A DNA stretch of 64,000 nucleotides from JALEFZ01 sp964564415 (GTDB lineage: Bacteria > Bacteroidota > Bacteroidia > J057): the NCBI GenBank assembly GCA_964564415.1, contig CAZMAV010000007.1, positions 124,001-188,000 on the forward strand, read 5' to 3'. Position 1 is the first letter of the stretch; every line of letters starts with the position of its first letter. Below, one piece after another: positions 8,245 through 17,310 of this stretch. The translations under genes were made by a program, and so were the position numbers. The notes under the pieces were generated by a model that was given only the letters and a program-made list of their open reading frames with translations, had not been told where the DNA came from and did not search any database.

Positions 8245-8754
8245 TTAAGCGGATTTGTAGCTTTTCAGTTTGCCCTTGAGTTCCTTTCTTGCAATGTGAA
8301 TTCTATTCTTTACGGTTCCGATGGGGATGTTGAGAATATCGGCAATCTCAAAGTACTTATATCCCTTGAAGTGCATCATAAAAGGAGTCTTGTACTCATA
8401 GCTCAAGTCTTTGATGGCTTCATTGATCTCATCCATGGTTAGCTTTGTACCGGCAGCATTTTCCGTTACGTGCTTGGAAGAGTTGATGAAGTGAAGGTTG
8501 TCAGTGGTGTCGATAAAGGTCTTGCGCTTTACCAATCTGTGATAGTTGGTGATGAAGGTATTCTTCATAATGGTATACAACCAAGCTTTGAGGTTAGTGC
8601 CGTCGGTAAATTTCTCGCGGTTGGCGATAGCCTTAAGGAGAGTCTCCTGGATGAGGTCGTTCGCCTCTTCAGTATCTCGGGTTAGTTTGTAAGCGATGGG
8701 CTTCAAAGATGGATGAAGTTCGATTACCGCTTTGTTAAACTCAACAGATGTCAT
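8245..8754 (-). CDS. ECF-type RNA polymerase sigma factor
   Basis: 169 aa. Region 2 is LIQETLLKAIANREKF followed by LKAWLYTIMKNTFITNYHR. Region 4 is MMHFKGYKYFEIADILNIPIG and GTVKNRIHIARKELK, with the helix-turn-helix intact. It lies immediately upstream of the carotenoid operon in the same direction, the arrangement in which Bacteroidota often regulate pigment genes. No anti-sigma gene is visible beside it, so its control is not clear from the sequence. Confidence 0.88.
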   Translation of the reverse strand: MTSVEFNKAVIELHPSLKPIAYKLTRDTEEANDLIQETLLKAIANREKFTDGTNLKAWLYTIMKNTFITNYHRLVKRKTFIDTTDNLHFINSSKHVTENAAGTKLTMDEINEAIKDLSYEYKTPFMMHFKGYKYFEIADILNIPIGTVKNRIHIARKELKGKLKSYKSA

Positions 8755-9146
8755 AACTTATAGTATTTTCTGAAAGTACAATTGCAATTAATAAAATTTG
8801 GTTGAATTGTGCAAGTGTTTTGTTCAACGATTACAGAACTAAGTTAAACAAAAATAGCGGATGGGTCAAGGGTGCATGTTAAATAATGTCTAAACATCAT
8901 CTTATATAACATCTTGAATATCTGCAAATTACAGGCTCAGCTCTCCCCAAAGCCCACATAGACTTAAGTATATTTGTGTTGAGCTTTTGTTTAGCATCTC
9001 TTATACAATATGAAATCCTTATCATATGTATCTCAATTTCAATGACTTACAGAACTTATGTCTTTTTCCATATGCTTAAATCAATACTATTCTTATCCCG
9101 TCTTAGATTATTTTTATTTTGCCTTAATTTCTGAAGCTTTTGTCCC
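8755..9146. other. AT-rich divergent intergenic region
   Basis: 392 bp between the divergent ECF sigma gene and the DUF4905 gene. It is strongly AT-rich, with several T-runs, and presumably holds both promoters. No RNA gene, long inverted repeat or open frame of note was seen besides the minus-strand -7 candidate. Confidence 0.6.
8849..8856 (-). promoter_or_regulatory. Candidate Bacteroidota -7 element upstream of the ECF sigma gene
   Basis: The minus strand reads TATTTTTG, an exact match to the phylum's TAnnTTTG -7 consensus, about 93 nt before the sigma-factor ATG. No well-spaced TTG is seen at -33, so the call rests on the -7 element alone. Confidence 0.3.
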
Positions 9147-9899
9147 ATGAATTCCTCCACCAACTTCGATTCCAGCATCTGGAAAATCCTTTTTGACATG
9201 AAAAGGCATCTCCTAGCCGTGGAGGTAAGAAATAAAGAAGAAAAGAAGGTTTCTTATTACCTGGTCCAGCTTCCCTCGGGAAAAACCTATCCTATTCTCA
9301 TCTCACATACGTGGTGGGCAGGACTTTTGGACTTCTATGATGGGATTCTTCTACTCCATGGCTACGAAAACGAAGGACTGCCCATCCATAAAGGAATTTT
9401 CGCCTACGACGCCATGAATGGCCATTTGCTGTGGAAGGAGGAAGAAGCTAGCCTTAAACAAAGTTTTGTTGAAGGAATCCTCACCCAGGAGGGTCAATCA
9501 ATCGGATGGAAGGATGGAGGATTATTGGATAGGCCCTCCCAGACTTTTACTCCTCTGGAAGAAATCAAATCTGGCGGTCGACACTTCCCCTCCCTTTATT
9601 TAGCGGGGAGCCGCTTGTTTGAAGAATGGCGAACACCCATAGAGGACTTCCTCAAAAGTCCCATCATCGCTCAGTTGGCCTTGCTGGATCTGTATGGACA
9701 CACTTATTTGCAGACCTATAGCGGAAACCTTGGAAAATCCCTAACTGGTCATTGGTTGAGCTATTCCTCTCAGCACAAAGAGTTCTCGGTTATCGATCAG
9801 GTTCCCCTCAAAGCCCTTCTCCTTGATGCTTTTCATGTAGAAGAGCCTCTGCTCTTTTATATGCCCTCTTCAAATTCTATTGCTTGGCAGCACCTGTAA
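9147..9899 (+). CDS. DUF4905 family protein
   Basis: 250 aa, no signal peptide. Regularly spaced strand pairs (VSYYLVQLPSGKTYPI, WAGLLDFYDGILLLHGY, KGIFAYDAMNGHLLW) are typical of DUF4905, a Bacteroidota-restricted family with propeller-like repeats. A start at 9147 is the first ATG and gives the family's usual beginning (SSIWKILFD). Function unknown. It stands alone, facing the outer-membrane protein gene on the other strand, with only 10 bp between them. Confidence 0.75.
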   Translation: MNSSTNFDSSIWKILFDMKRHLLAVEVRNKEEKKVSYYLVQLPSGKTYPILISHTWWAGLLDFYDGILLLHGYENEGLPIHKGIFAYDAMNGHLLWKEEEASLKQSFVEGILTQEGQSIGWKDGGLLDRPSQTFTPLEEIKSGGRHFPSLYLAGSRLFEEWRTPIEDFLKSPIIAQLALLDLYGHTYLQTYSGNLGKSLTGHWLSYSSQHKEFSVIDQVPLKALLLDAFHVEEPLLFYMPSSNSIAWQHL

Positions 9900-9909
9900 G
9901 GGCAAAGGA

Positions 9910-11052
9910 TTAATCCCAAACTGCCTCCCAGTCGGGAACCCTGATGGCTGTATGGTGGGCAATAAGTTCAGGTAGGCCGGGATTCAATTCTTCAAATTCC
10001 TCCAGGCTCAGGTGATAGGCCTGGGCCCAGGCCTCGGCAGAGAGTCTACCTCGGGTATACACCGTCTTAAACAGTTCCTTTTCAAAGACTTCTTCTTTTA
10101 GGGCTTTCCAGGTGGCCTCATCATAGGAGGGATTGGCTTTGCGTGGAGAAGCCGGGGTATATACCTCTCCCCTAGGCAATTGGGGAGAATGGGCCGCTTC
10201 CCGGTACATAAGGTAAGCCAACTCCTCTTTTCTGATCCGATCCTCCCTAAGATGGTGTTCAGCCTCGATTTCCCTGTAGGATAATTCCCCAAGCACCCTT
10301 TTAGACCTGTCTTGCCTAGCCATTACCGGAAGTTGAGCCTCGCTTTTCTCCTCAGGAGTATCATTCAAGCGAATCACACTTTCCTTTCCTATATCAAGGT
10401 CCATGCTCACCTGAAAGGCATGGACTTGATCCCTCCCCGGATTGTCCCCGAGAAGCCCAATGTTGTCTACATAGTCAGACATATTAAGCCTGTAGGTATA
10501 ATCAACATTAACTGAAAGCCTGTCATTCACAGCCAGGGAAAGGCCCAGGGTAGCCGGCCAAACAAAGGTAGTTGTTGGAAATTCCTCCCCTTGCTGACGG
10601 GTAAATATATTGTCGATCAAAAAATTGCCATCCTGGTCCTTGGGGTTGAAGAAAAAGAGGGAAGGACCAAAGCCCAGAAAGGGTTTGACTTTTTTGTCCC
10701 GGAGAAAATACCTCATCAGCCTGAGGTCTATGTAGAATAGGTTAGTCTCGAAGTAGGTATTGGGAATTCTTTCAGATTCGAAGCTGACCAGGGGGCGATC
10801 TACCTGCTCCACGATTTTTCCAAAACCTGCATTGGCCCTGAATCGGAAGGGACGATGGTTTGCAAATTGAAGGTATACATTGGCACCCGGGTACATGCGC
10901 AGGTACTCGGACTCGTCTACAGTAAGGTCTCCGGTGTATAGCCAACCGAGCATTCCCAGCCCCAGACGAGGAGGACTAGCTTTGTCCTGAGCCTGGGTCA
11001 GCAGGGGAAAAACAAGGCAGGAGATAAGCAGAAAATGGTGGAATGCTTTCAT
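9910..11052 (-). CDS. Outer-membrane beta-barrel protein with a C-terminal LysM-like domain
   Basis: 380 aa from the ATG at 11052, which begins a clear signal peptide ending LLTQAQ. The first about 230 residues alternate as barrel strands (RFRANAGFG, LFYIDLRLMRYFL, KPFLGFGPSLFFF, LSVNVDYTYRLNMSDY), like outer-membrane protein folds of Bacteroidota. A charged linker of about 80 residues follows. The last 50 residues (AWAQAYHLSLEEFEELNPG) look like a LysM-type peptidoglycan-binding module. The architecture suggests an outer-membrane protein anchored to the cell wall. Longer in-frame upstream sequence lacks signal-peptide character. Confidence 0.7.
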   Translation of the reverse strand: MKAFHHFLLISCLVFPLLTQAQDKASPPRLGLGMLGWLYTGDLTVDESEYLRMYPGANVYLQFANHRPFRFRANAGFGKIVEQVDRPLVSFESERIPNTYFETNLFYIDLRLMRYFLRDKKVKPFLGFGPSLFFFNPKDQDGNFLIDNIFTRQQGEEFPTTTFVWPATLGLSLAVNDRLSVNVDYTYRLNMSDYVDNIGLLGDNPGRDQVHAFQVSMDLDIGKESVIRLNDTPEEKSEAQLPVMARQDRSKRVLGELSYREIEAEHHLREDRIRKEELAYLMYREAAHSPQLPRGEVYTPASPRKANPSYDEATWKALKEEVFEKELFKTVYTRGRLSAEAWAQAYHLSLEEFEELNPGLPELIAHHTAIRVPDWEAVWD

Positions 11053-11162
11053 GCCATCTGGTTGAGGCTGTAGAGATATTTTTGAAAGCTGAAGAAAATA
11101 TATCTTTTCTTCAAGGGTAAACGTTTTGATCGGTGAATAGGTATGTACCAATCCTACATTTC

Positions 11163-11170
11163 CAAAGGTA
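11163..11170 (-). promoter_or_regulatory. Candidate -7 element for the barrel/LysM gene
   Basis: The minus strand reads TACCTTTG, matching TAnnTTTG, about 110 nt before the ATG at 11052. A TTGTCC lies 13 nt further upstream, closer than the usual spacing. Confidence 0.3.
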
Positions 11171-11232
11171 AGGGGTGATCGGACAAGTTTCACATCCCTT
11201 ACTGCCCATATCCTACACTTGCTATCCTCCCC

Positions 11233-11946
11233 TTAATAGCCCTTCAAAAACTTAACGAAGGAAAGGGCATGAATGGCAGCTGTCTCTGTGCGCAGGCGAT
11301 TTTCTCCCAAAGATATAGGTAAAAAGCCTGCTTCTTGCCCCAATTCTACCTCTTCATCTGTAAAATCTCCTTCGGGCCCGATCAAAAGGGTGATGCTGCC
11401 TTGGTCTTTTATTTTTTGGGTATAGTGCTGAACCGGAGTATCGGCTTCGCACCAACCCATGAGTTTGAGGCCGTCCATTTCCTCTGCGATCCAGTCTTCA
11501 AAGGGCCGTACTTCGTGGAGCCTCGGAAGCTGAGATCGCTTACTCTGCTTGAGAGCTGTGATCAGGATGCTTTCCACCCGCCGGGCCTTGAATGTTGCTT
11601 TGTAGACATCCGTCCGATGGCAGTGAAGGGGGATGATCTCGTTGGCACCCAGTTCGACCGCCTTTTCCATGATCCATTCAAAGCGGTCCTTAAGGCGCAG
11701 GGGAGAGACCGCCAGTTTGATCTGATGGCTATGCTCCCCAAACCCTTCAAAGATCTCGACGATTTCAACTTGGGTCTCTCTTTTATCATAGGTCAAGATT
11801 CGCCCCTGATACAGAAAGCCCTTGCCTTGGGTCAGGTAAATAAGGTCTCCTTCCTGATGCCTGAGCACCTTGATACAGTGGCGGCTCTCCTCCGGCCCAA
11901 GGGTGGCCAGGGGAAATTCAATCGTTTCGGCCTGAAATATTTGCAT
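11233..11946 (-). CDS. rsmE: 16S rRNA (uracil-1498-N3)-methyltransferase
   Basis: 237 aa, normal RsmE length. It has an N-terminal PUA-like part (GPEESRHCIKVLRHQEGD) and a C-terminal SPOUT fold with the knotted SAM-binding motifs LLIGPEGDFTDEE (about 190-202) and LGENRLRTETA (about 214-224). EKAVELGANEIIPLHCHRT is also characteristic. It methylates U1498 in the decoding region of 16S rRNA. Single gene on its strand here. Confidence 0.93.
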   Translation of the reverse strand: MQIFQAETIEFPLATLGPEESRHCIKVLRHQEGDLIYLTQGKGFLYQGRILTYDKRETQVEIVEIFEGFGEHSHQIKLAVSPLRLKDRFEWIMEKAVELGANEIIPLHCHRTDVYKATFKARRVESILITALKQSKRSQLPRLHEVRPFEDWIAEEMDGLKLMGWCEADTPVQHYTQKIKDQGSITLLIGPEGDFTDEEVELGQEAGFLPISLGENRLRTETAAIHALSFVKFLKGY

Positions 11947-12115
11947 ACAGGGGGAAATTTAGTAGTTTATTCTGTGAAATTCAGGGGTGGTAAAATGACA
12001 GAAATCAGAGCAGGAAAGGGAGGAAGAGGGGAAGAATCCTGACATTTGTCATTCCTTACTTAGGAATACATCCTTTACCTTGAGGGTGCAAGAATCACAG
12101 AACCCAGCGGTACAT

Positions 12116-12123
12116 TACTTTTG
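12116..12123 (+). promoter_or_regulatory. Candidate -7 element for pckA
   Basis: TACTTTTG matches the TAnnTTTG consensus 80 nt before the pckA ATG. The intervening leader is AT-rich. No good -33 TTG at normal spacing. Confidence 0.4.
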
Positions 12124-12202
12124 AAAAAATAGCGAAAATTCGTTTTTTTAATGATATTCACTTTCTCCTCGAAATTATCTACAGCTACAAATCACATTGC
12201 TA

Positions 12203-13807
12203 ATGAGCTTTACTGAGATCATCCCAAAAATTGGCCTTGAATCTGTCGGACTCAAAAATACCGGAAGGCAGTGGTGGAACCTTTCCCCCTCTTCTTTGGT
12301 CGAGCACGCCCTTATCAAAGGTCAGGGCCAATTGGCAGATAATGGGGCTCTCCTCGTGAGCACAGGTAAATTTACCGGACGCTCACCCAAGGACAAGTAT
12401 GTCGTCAAAGACGTAAATACCGAAAATACCATCTGGTGGGGAGACGTCAACCATCCGATCGAAGTAGAGCACTACGAAAAAATCCTGGCCAAGATGCAGT
12501 CCTACCTGCAGGGCAGGGAGCTCTATTGTAGAGACGTGTATGCCGGAGCAGATCCTAATTATCGGATTAGTGTGAGGGTGGTCAACACCCTTCCCTGGGC
12601 CAATATGTTTGTCAACAACATGTTTATCAGTCCCAATCCCGAGGACTTGGAAAACTTCCAACCCGAGTGGACCGTCATCGCAGCACCCGGCTTTCAGGCC
12701 AATCCCGCCACGGACGGCACCCGACAAGAAAATTTCTCCATCATCAACTTCACCCGTAAGATCATCCTCGTAGGTGGTTCCGGCTATACCGGTGAGATCA
12801 AAAAAGGAGTCTTTACGGTCATCAATTACGTTTTACCCATGGAGGGAGTGCTCTCCATGCACTGCTCCGCCAATGTAGGCCGGAAGAGCGACACCGCCAT
12901 CTTCTTCGGCCTTTCCGGTACCGGTAAGACTACCCTCTCTGCTGACCCCGACCGCAAACTCATCGGCGACGACGAGCATGGATGGACCAAAGACAGCGTC
13001 TTCAACATCGAAGGAGGTTGCTATGCCAAGACCATAGACCTTAGCCCCGAACGTGAGCCCGATATCTACCATGCCATCAAGCATGGAGCCATCGTGGAAA
13101 ACATGAAATTCTATCCCAAGAGCCGGAAGCTCAACTACAAAGACGATACCATCACCCAAAATATCAGGGTTTCCTACCCCGTCAACCATATCGAAAATAT
13201 CATGGAACTCTCCGTAGGTGAGGTTCCCAAAAATATTTTCTTCCTGACCTGTGATGCTTTTGGCGTGCTTCCCCCTATCTCTCGCCTGAGCAAGCAGCAA
13301 GCCATGTACCAGTTTATCTCAGGCTACACCGCCAAGATTGCAGGTACGGAAGAAGGTATCGTAGAACCTCAGGCTGTTTTTTCAAGCTGTTTTGGAGAGC
13401 CCTTCCTTCCTCTTCACCCCACCAGGTATGCCGAAATGCTGGGAGAAAAGCTCGATGAGCATGAGACCAATGTCTGGCTGATCAATACCGGCTGGACCGG
13501 AGGCCCTTATGGGGTAGGTTCCCGAATCAAACTGAAATTCACAAGAGCCATGATTACCGCCGTTCTTAACGGTTGGATCGAAGGAGTGGAGTACATCACA
13601 GATCCTATCTTCAACCTATTGATGCCGACCTCCGTTCCCAATGTCCCTGCTGAGGTGCTCAGCCCCCGCAACACCTGGGCGGACAAGGCAGCCTACGATA
13701 AGAAGGCACAGGAACTGGCCAAGTTGTTCAATGACAACTTCACTCAGTACAGCGACTTCGCCAGCGACGAGATTAAAGCTGCTGCCCCTAAATTGATGGC
13801 AGGATAA
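12203..13807 (+). CDS. pckA: Phosphoenolpyruvate carboxykinase (ATP)
   Basis: 534 aa from the ATG at 12203; a TTG two codons upstream is less likely. The kinase-1a P-loop FGLSGTGKTTLSADP is at about residue 234, followed by LIGDDEHGW with the metal-binding aspartates. The upstream substrate region TGRSPKDKYVVKD and the nucleotide-site GWTGGPYGVGSRIKLKFTR are intact. It decarboxylates oxaloacetate to PEP with ATP, the entry to gluconeogenesis. Monocistronic: a rho-independent terminator follows directly. Confidence 0.96.
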   Translation: MSFTEIIPKIGLESVGLKNTGRQWWNLSPSSLVEHALIKGQGQLADNGALLVSTGKFTGRSPKDKYVVKDVNTENTIWWGDVNHPIEVEHYEKILAKMQSYLQGRELYCRDVYAGADPNYRISVRVVNTLPWANMFVNNMFISPNPEDLENFQPEWTVIAAPGFQANPATDGTRQENFSIINFTRKIILVGGSGYTGEIKKGVFTVINYVLPMEGVLSMHCSANVGRKSDTAIFFGLSGTGKTTLSADPDRKLIGDDEHGWTKDSVFNIEGGCYAKTIDLSPEREPDIYHAIKHGAIVENMKFYPKSRKLNYKDDTITQNIRVSYPVNHIENIMELSVGEVPKNIFFLTCDAFGVLPPISRLSKQQAMYQFISGYTAKIAGTEEGIVEPQAVFSSCFGEPFLPLHPTRYAEMLGEKLDEHETNVWLINTGWTGGPYGVGSRIKLKFTRAMITAVLNGWIEGVEYITDPIFNLLMPTSVPNVPAEVLSPRNTWADKAAYDKKAQELAKLFNDNFTQYSDFASDEIKAAAPKLMAG

Positions 13808-13832
13808 ACACAGCTTGAATGAAGCCAAAAGT

Positions 13833-13870
13833 AAAAGGCGGCCGTCTCAAAGAAGACCGTCGCCTTTTAA
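13833..13870 (+). terminator. Rho-independent terminator after pckA
   Basis: Inverted repeat AAAAGGCGgcCGTCT ... AGACCGTCGCCTTTT starting 26 nt after the stop. The outer eight pairs are perfect and T-rich sequence follows. Confidence 0.75.
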
Positions 13871-13907
13871 TTCTTTTACGACCGTATTTTTATAGGTTCT
13901 TTTAAAC

Positions 13908-14386
13908 CTAAATAACGTTTCTAACCTTTCCCGAGACAAGGTGTAGGCTATAAATGCCCGCAGGAAGCCTGTGAAAACCAACTTTTTCCAGGTGAGTGCC
14001 CGCTTCTTTAAACTCATGGGACTCATACACCACCTTTCCCAGCATGCCGTAAATCACAAGGTATACCTCAGCACTCTTTTTCTGGTAGAACTGTAGGTAA
14101 AACTCTTCATCAAAGGGGTTGGGATAGGCTTTCACCAAAAGATTTTGGAAAAATCCCACTGAGGTTTGGTTTGTGTACAAGCTTGGTTGCTCCTAACTAT
14201 GACTCCCACCTGGCAGGTATTTGTAAATCCAGATGAGTCCGTAACTGTGAGGGTTACTGGGTTAGAACCTACATCATCACAGGTAAAATTTTCCTGAGAA
14301 AGCTTGTAGGTCATGATGCCACAGGCATCTGAGGAGTTATCCCTAACAAGGCTATACCCATTTATACCTGATAAACTTTTTCGTCC
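13908..14386 (-). pseudogene. C-terminal remnant of a large T9SS-secreted protein
   Basis: Two out-of-frame pieces of one protein. The upstream piece (about 14386-14200) has the repeat ending NPVTLTVTDSSG and CQVGVIV, typical of the tandem extracellular modules of Bacteroidota adhesins. The downstream piece (about 14170-13908) is a complete T9SS type-A sorting domain (VKAYPNPFDEEF ... LPAGIYSLHLVSGKV). The frame changes once near 14160-14200. The upstream piece has no start codon and is open back to the stop codon of the histidine-kinase gene, so the front of the gene was removed up to that point. Not expected to make product. Confidence 0.8.
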
Positions 14387-15781
14387 TCAGCCTTCTACCG
14401 GAAAAAGCAGTGTAAATACAGTCCTCCCAGGTTGGGATTCTACTTTGATATCGGCTTGATGGTGCATGATGATTTTTTGGACTACATCCAGCCCTAGTCC
14501 TGTACCTTCGCTCAGCGATTTTGTCGTAAAAAAGGGATCAAAAATCTTGGATTTAATTTCTTCGGGAATGCCTTTGCCAGAATCTTCGATTTGCACCTTT
14601 ACCCAATGTCCATCCATGTCTGTGCGGATAGTCAGGGTCCCTCCGCCTTCTTCCATAGCATCAATGGCATTGTCGATGATATTGGTCCAGACCTGATTCA
14701 GTTCACCCGGAAAGGCCGATACCTTGGGTAGATCAGGATTAATATCCTTAACGATCTGTATCTGATTTTTCTTGATCTTATGCTTGAGCATCACGATGGT
14801 ATTCTTGATCCCCTCATGAATATTGACAGGTTGACGATCTGTGGTCTTGTCCATGTGGGTATAAGACTTGATCGACCCTATGAGACCTGAAATCCGGGAA
14901 GAGGCATCTTGAATTTCCGTCACCATGCGCTCAGTAGAGAGGTTGTTGCCAATCCAATGGATGACAGGGCCCAGGTCCTTATTGGGGGTGATCCTGTCAA
15001 TTTCATCCAGGCCATCGGGTGAGAAATCAAACTCGACCAGGTTGTCTACCAGGTCTTCGTCCGCTTCGATGTGGTGATCCTCCAGCCAGTCCCTGATATC
15101 GTCTTCTTTTTCACTTCTCTCCATCATGCTCATCTCAGCTACTGCTCCCGCCTGAAGCTTTTGGTACATAATGCCATTGACGGCGTCCACCTCTTCGGGT
15201 TCCATGCGGATGAGCATGACCTTCTTGAAATTATCCGGAAGGTAGGAAAGATGACTTTTAAGCTCCTGAGCCGTTCGGACAAGGGCCGCAGCAGGATTGT
15301 TCAATTCATGGGCCAGCCCTGCGGACAATTTACCCAGAGACATGAGTTTTTCATTTTGCTGCTGAAGGGTAGTAAAGTTGCGCGTGCGGTCCAGCATGAA
15401 GTGAACCAGGGCTGCCGTCAGTTCGTGATGCTGGGCTATCATTTCCTGCAAGGCATCCCGGTGGGTGCATTGGACGATGGAATCTTCCATCGCGGCGCTG
15501 AAGGCTATGCTTGTCTTTACCCTGGAATAAGGGAGGATCCCAGTGATGTCTCCTGCCCCCAATCTTCCCAGTTCACGGGTATTGTTTTTTTCTCCCAACC
15601 AAATGCGAAATCGCCCCTGAAGGAGGATGTACATATGGGTGCTTTCCTTCCCTCTTTGGAAGAGAGGTTCGTCCACCTTGAAGTTTCTTACTTCAGAGTG
15701 ATCGGCCAGCCACTGGAGCTGGTCTTGGGGCACATGGCCAATATTTTCGTTGGCCTTCAAAGCCTCCAGGATGTTTTTCAT
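14387..15781 (-). CDS. Sensor histidine kinase with N-terminal cyclic-nucleotide-binding domain
   Basis: 464 aa, cytoplasmic, no membrane segment. Residues about 20-130 form a CRP-like cNMP-binding fold (EPLFQRGKES, MYILLQGRFRIWLG). The H-box is LGKLSAGLAHELNNPAAAL (about 150-168), with the phospho-accepting His. An acidic helical insert follows (about 175-290). The catalytic domain has an N-box (WTNIIDNAIDAM), G1 (DSGKGIPEE), F (FDPFFTTK) and G2 (GTGLGL). The start overlaps the stop of the small protein upstream, so they are translationally coupled. No response regulator is adjacent; the partner is encoded elsewhere. Confidence 0.88.
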   Translation of the reverse strand: MKNILEALKANENIGHVPQDQLQWLADHSEVRNFKVDEPLFQRGKESTHMYILLQGRFRIWLGEKNNTRELGRLGAGDITGILPYSRVKTSIAFSAAMEDSIVQCTHRDALQEMIAQHHELTAALVHFMLDRTRNFTTLQQQNEKLMSLGKLSAGLAHELNNPAAALVRTAQELKSHLSYLPDNFKKVMLIRMEPEEVDAVNGIMYQKLQAGAVAEMSMMERSEKEDDIRDWLEDHHIEADEDLVDNLVEFDFSPDGLDEIDRITPNKDLGPVIHWIGNNLSTERMVTEIQDASSRISGLIGSIKSYTHMDKTTDRQPVNIHEGIKNTIVMLKHKIKKNQIQIVKDINPDLPKVSAFPGELNQVWTNIIDNAIDAMEEGGGTLTIRTDMDGHWVKVQIEDSGKGIPEEIKSKIFDPFFTTKSLSEGTGLGLDVVQKIIMHHQADIKVESQPGRTVFTLLFPVEG

Positions 15782-15783
15782 GA

Positions 15784-16080
15784 TCAATTGAGGGAAAGGC
15801 GGGGCAATTCATGGGTAGCCATGTCATTGAACATCAGCTGGTACACATCAGCATTGCAGTAGGGCATAATGGGCATTATGTCCAGGATATCGTAGGCCTG
15901 ATGCTGAGATTCAGCTACCATGATGACCCAAAGCCGGGACCTGTCTGAGGAAAGTGAATAGGACCTGAGCGAACCGTCTTCGAATAATTTGTTTACCTGC
16001 GCCCGTTGTGCAGGAATCAGGTTGATCAAATCCTGCGGAATCACGTGCGGCAGATAAATCTCCGCCATAAATTGATTCAT
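15784..16080 (-). CDS. Small muconolactone isomerase-like protein
   Basis: 98 aa, single ferredoxin-like domain: an N-terminal strand (MAEIYLPHV), a basic helix (QRAQVNKLFEDGSL), then RLWVIMVAESQHQAYDIL and ADVYQLM. This resembles the muconolactone delta-isomerase-like / YciI-like fold. The catalytic role is unproven in such standalone members. Its 3' end overlaps the kinase start by a few bases, so it may deliver a small-molecule signal to the kinase; that is inference from coupling. Confidence 0.6.
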   Translation of the reverse strand: MNQFMAEIYLPHVIPQDLINLIPAQRAQVNKLFEDGSLRSYSLSSDRSRLWVIMVAESQHQAYDILDIMPIMPYCNADVYQLMFNDMATHELPRLSLN

Positions 16081-16190
16081 AAGATTAATATAAGATTATT
16101 TCCCATCATTTAATAGCCGCCTGGGGAGGGTCTCCCGAAGGCCCTCTGTGAATGAGGCGCTTAAGCCCAAATTTTTTGTCGAGCTGGCCT

Positions 16191-16985
16191 TTAGCCCCCT
16201 ATGCCCGCCGTGTGAAACAAGCCCAGGGCATTTGCATTGGTGACACGGGCCATCTCCTCATATGTGACAGCCTTGAGTTCAGCCACTTTTTCCCCCACAT
16301 AGCGGGTGTAACTGCTTTCATTTCGCCTGGGTTTGTCCTTGCGGTGAGGCACAGGAGGCAGATAGGGGCTGTCGGTTTCCAGTACCAAAAATTCCAGAGG
16401 AGTCTGCTTCACCGTTTCCATGACGTCCTTTTTGTAGGTGAGGATGCCCCCGATTCCCATTTTGAAGCTACCAAAGGACTGTATGCGCTCCGATTGCTTC
16501 AAATTGCCATCAAAGCAGTGGAAAATTCCCTTCAGATTTTCATCCAGATGAGCTTCAATGATGTCCGCTGTCTCATCTATCGCTTCCCGGGCGTGGAGGA
16601 CAATCGGTAATTGGTACTCCTTTGCCCATTTTATCTGTACTTCGAGGGACTTCTTCTGAATATCAAAGGTGCTCTTGTCCCAATACAGGTCTATCCCCGT
16701 CTCCCCAATCCCATAATATTCATGGACGGGATCGTCGAGGTAAGTCTTCAGACGAACAAGGTCTTCTTCCCAGCTTTCCTTGACATCACTGGGGTGGAGG
16801 CCCATCATGGGAAAGAAAAAATCAGGAGCCCGCTGGGTCAATCGGTTCATCGATGCCACGGAGTCCTCGCTGATGTTGGGCAAAAAAACCGCGTGCAGGA
16901 CTTCCCTGGCCCGGAAAATGACCTCCTCTATATCCTGGTCAAACTTTTCACTGTAAAGGTGGGAATGGGTGTCTATGATTTTCAT
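16191..16985 (-). CDS. TatD-family metal-dependent deoxyribonuclease
   Basis: 264 aa TIM-barrel hydrolase. Metal ligands are in DTHSHLY (residues 5-11), GETGIDLYWD (Glu), LHAREA (His), FHCFDG (His) and the C-terminal ETDSPYLPP (Asp). All five positions of the family are intact. Family members have 3'-5' DNase and exonuclease activity in DNA repair. It is a single gene with 110 bp to its downstream neighbour. Confidence 0.93.
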   Translation of the reverse strand: MKIIDTHSHLYSEKFDQDIEEVIFRAREVLHAVFLPNISEDSVASMNRLTQRAPDFFFPMMGLHPSDVKESWEEDLVRLKTYLDDPVHEYYGIGETGIDLYWDKSTFDIQKKSLEVQIKWAKEYQLPIVLHAREAIDETADIIEAHLDENLKGIFHCFDGNLKQSERIQSFGSFKMGIGGILTYKKDVMETVKQTPLEFLVLETDSPYLPPVPHRKDKPRRNESSYTRYVGEKVAELKAVTYEEMARVTNANALGLFHTAGIGG

Positions 16986-17310
16986 CCTGTAGGGATACTT
17001 GTGGTTTGATGCGAATCTGCTGCAAAGGAAAGGAAGATCTAAAAGATAGAAAACCCTAATAGCCCATTCTTGTTGGCAGGACCTTCAAGCAAACAATAGT
17101 AAGGGGATCAAAGCTATTTGGGAAAAAATTTGGTCTGATTCTTGCCAATAGCTTAGAGGCTGTTGGGTTTCACATTTTTCAATTTACAGGCAGGATTTTT
17201 TTGATCGTTAGTGGGGCTAATGTGAGAGAAAAATGCAAACTCAGGTCCTTTAAGGACAACTGTAAAGGAAAAGGATAAACCTTAAACAGACGCTTAGAGA
17301 ACTGCATAAT
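16986..17310. other. Divergent intergenic region, tatD-like / Rieske gene
   Basis: 325 bp between divergent genes. Nothing with coding character, no strong hairpin and no exact TAnnTTTG in the right place were found. It must hold both promoters. Confidence 0.6.
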
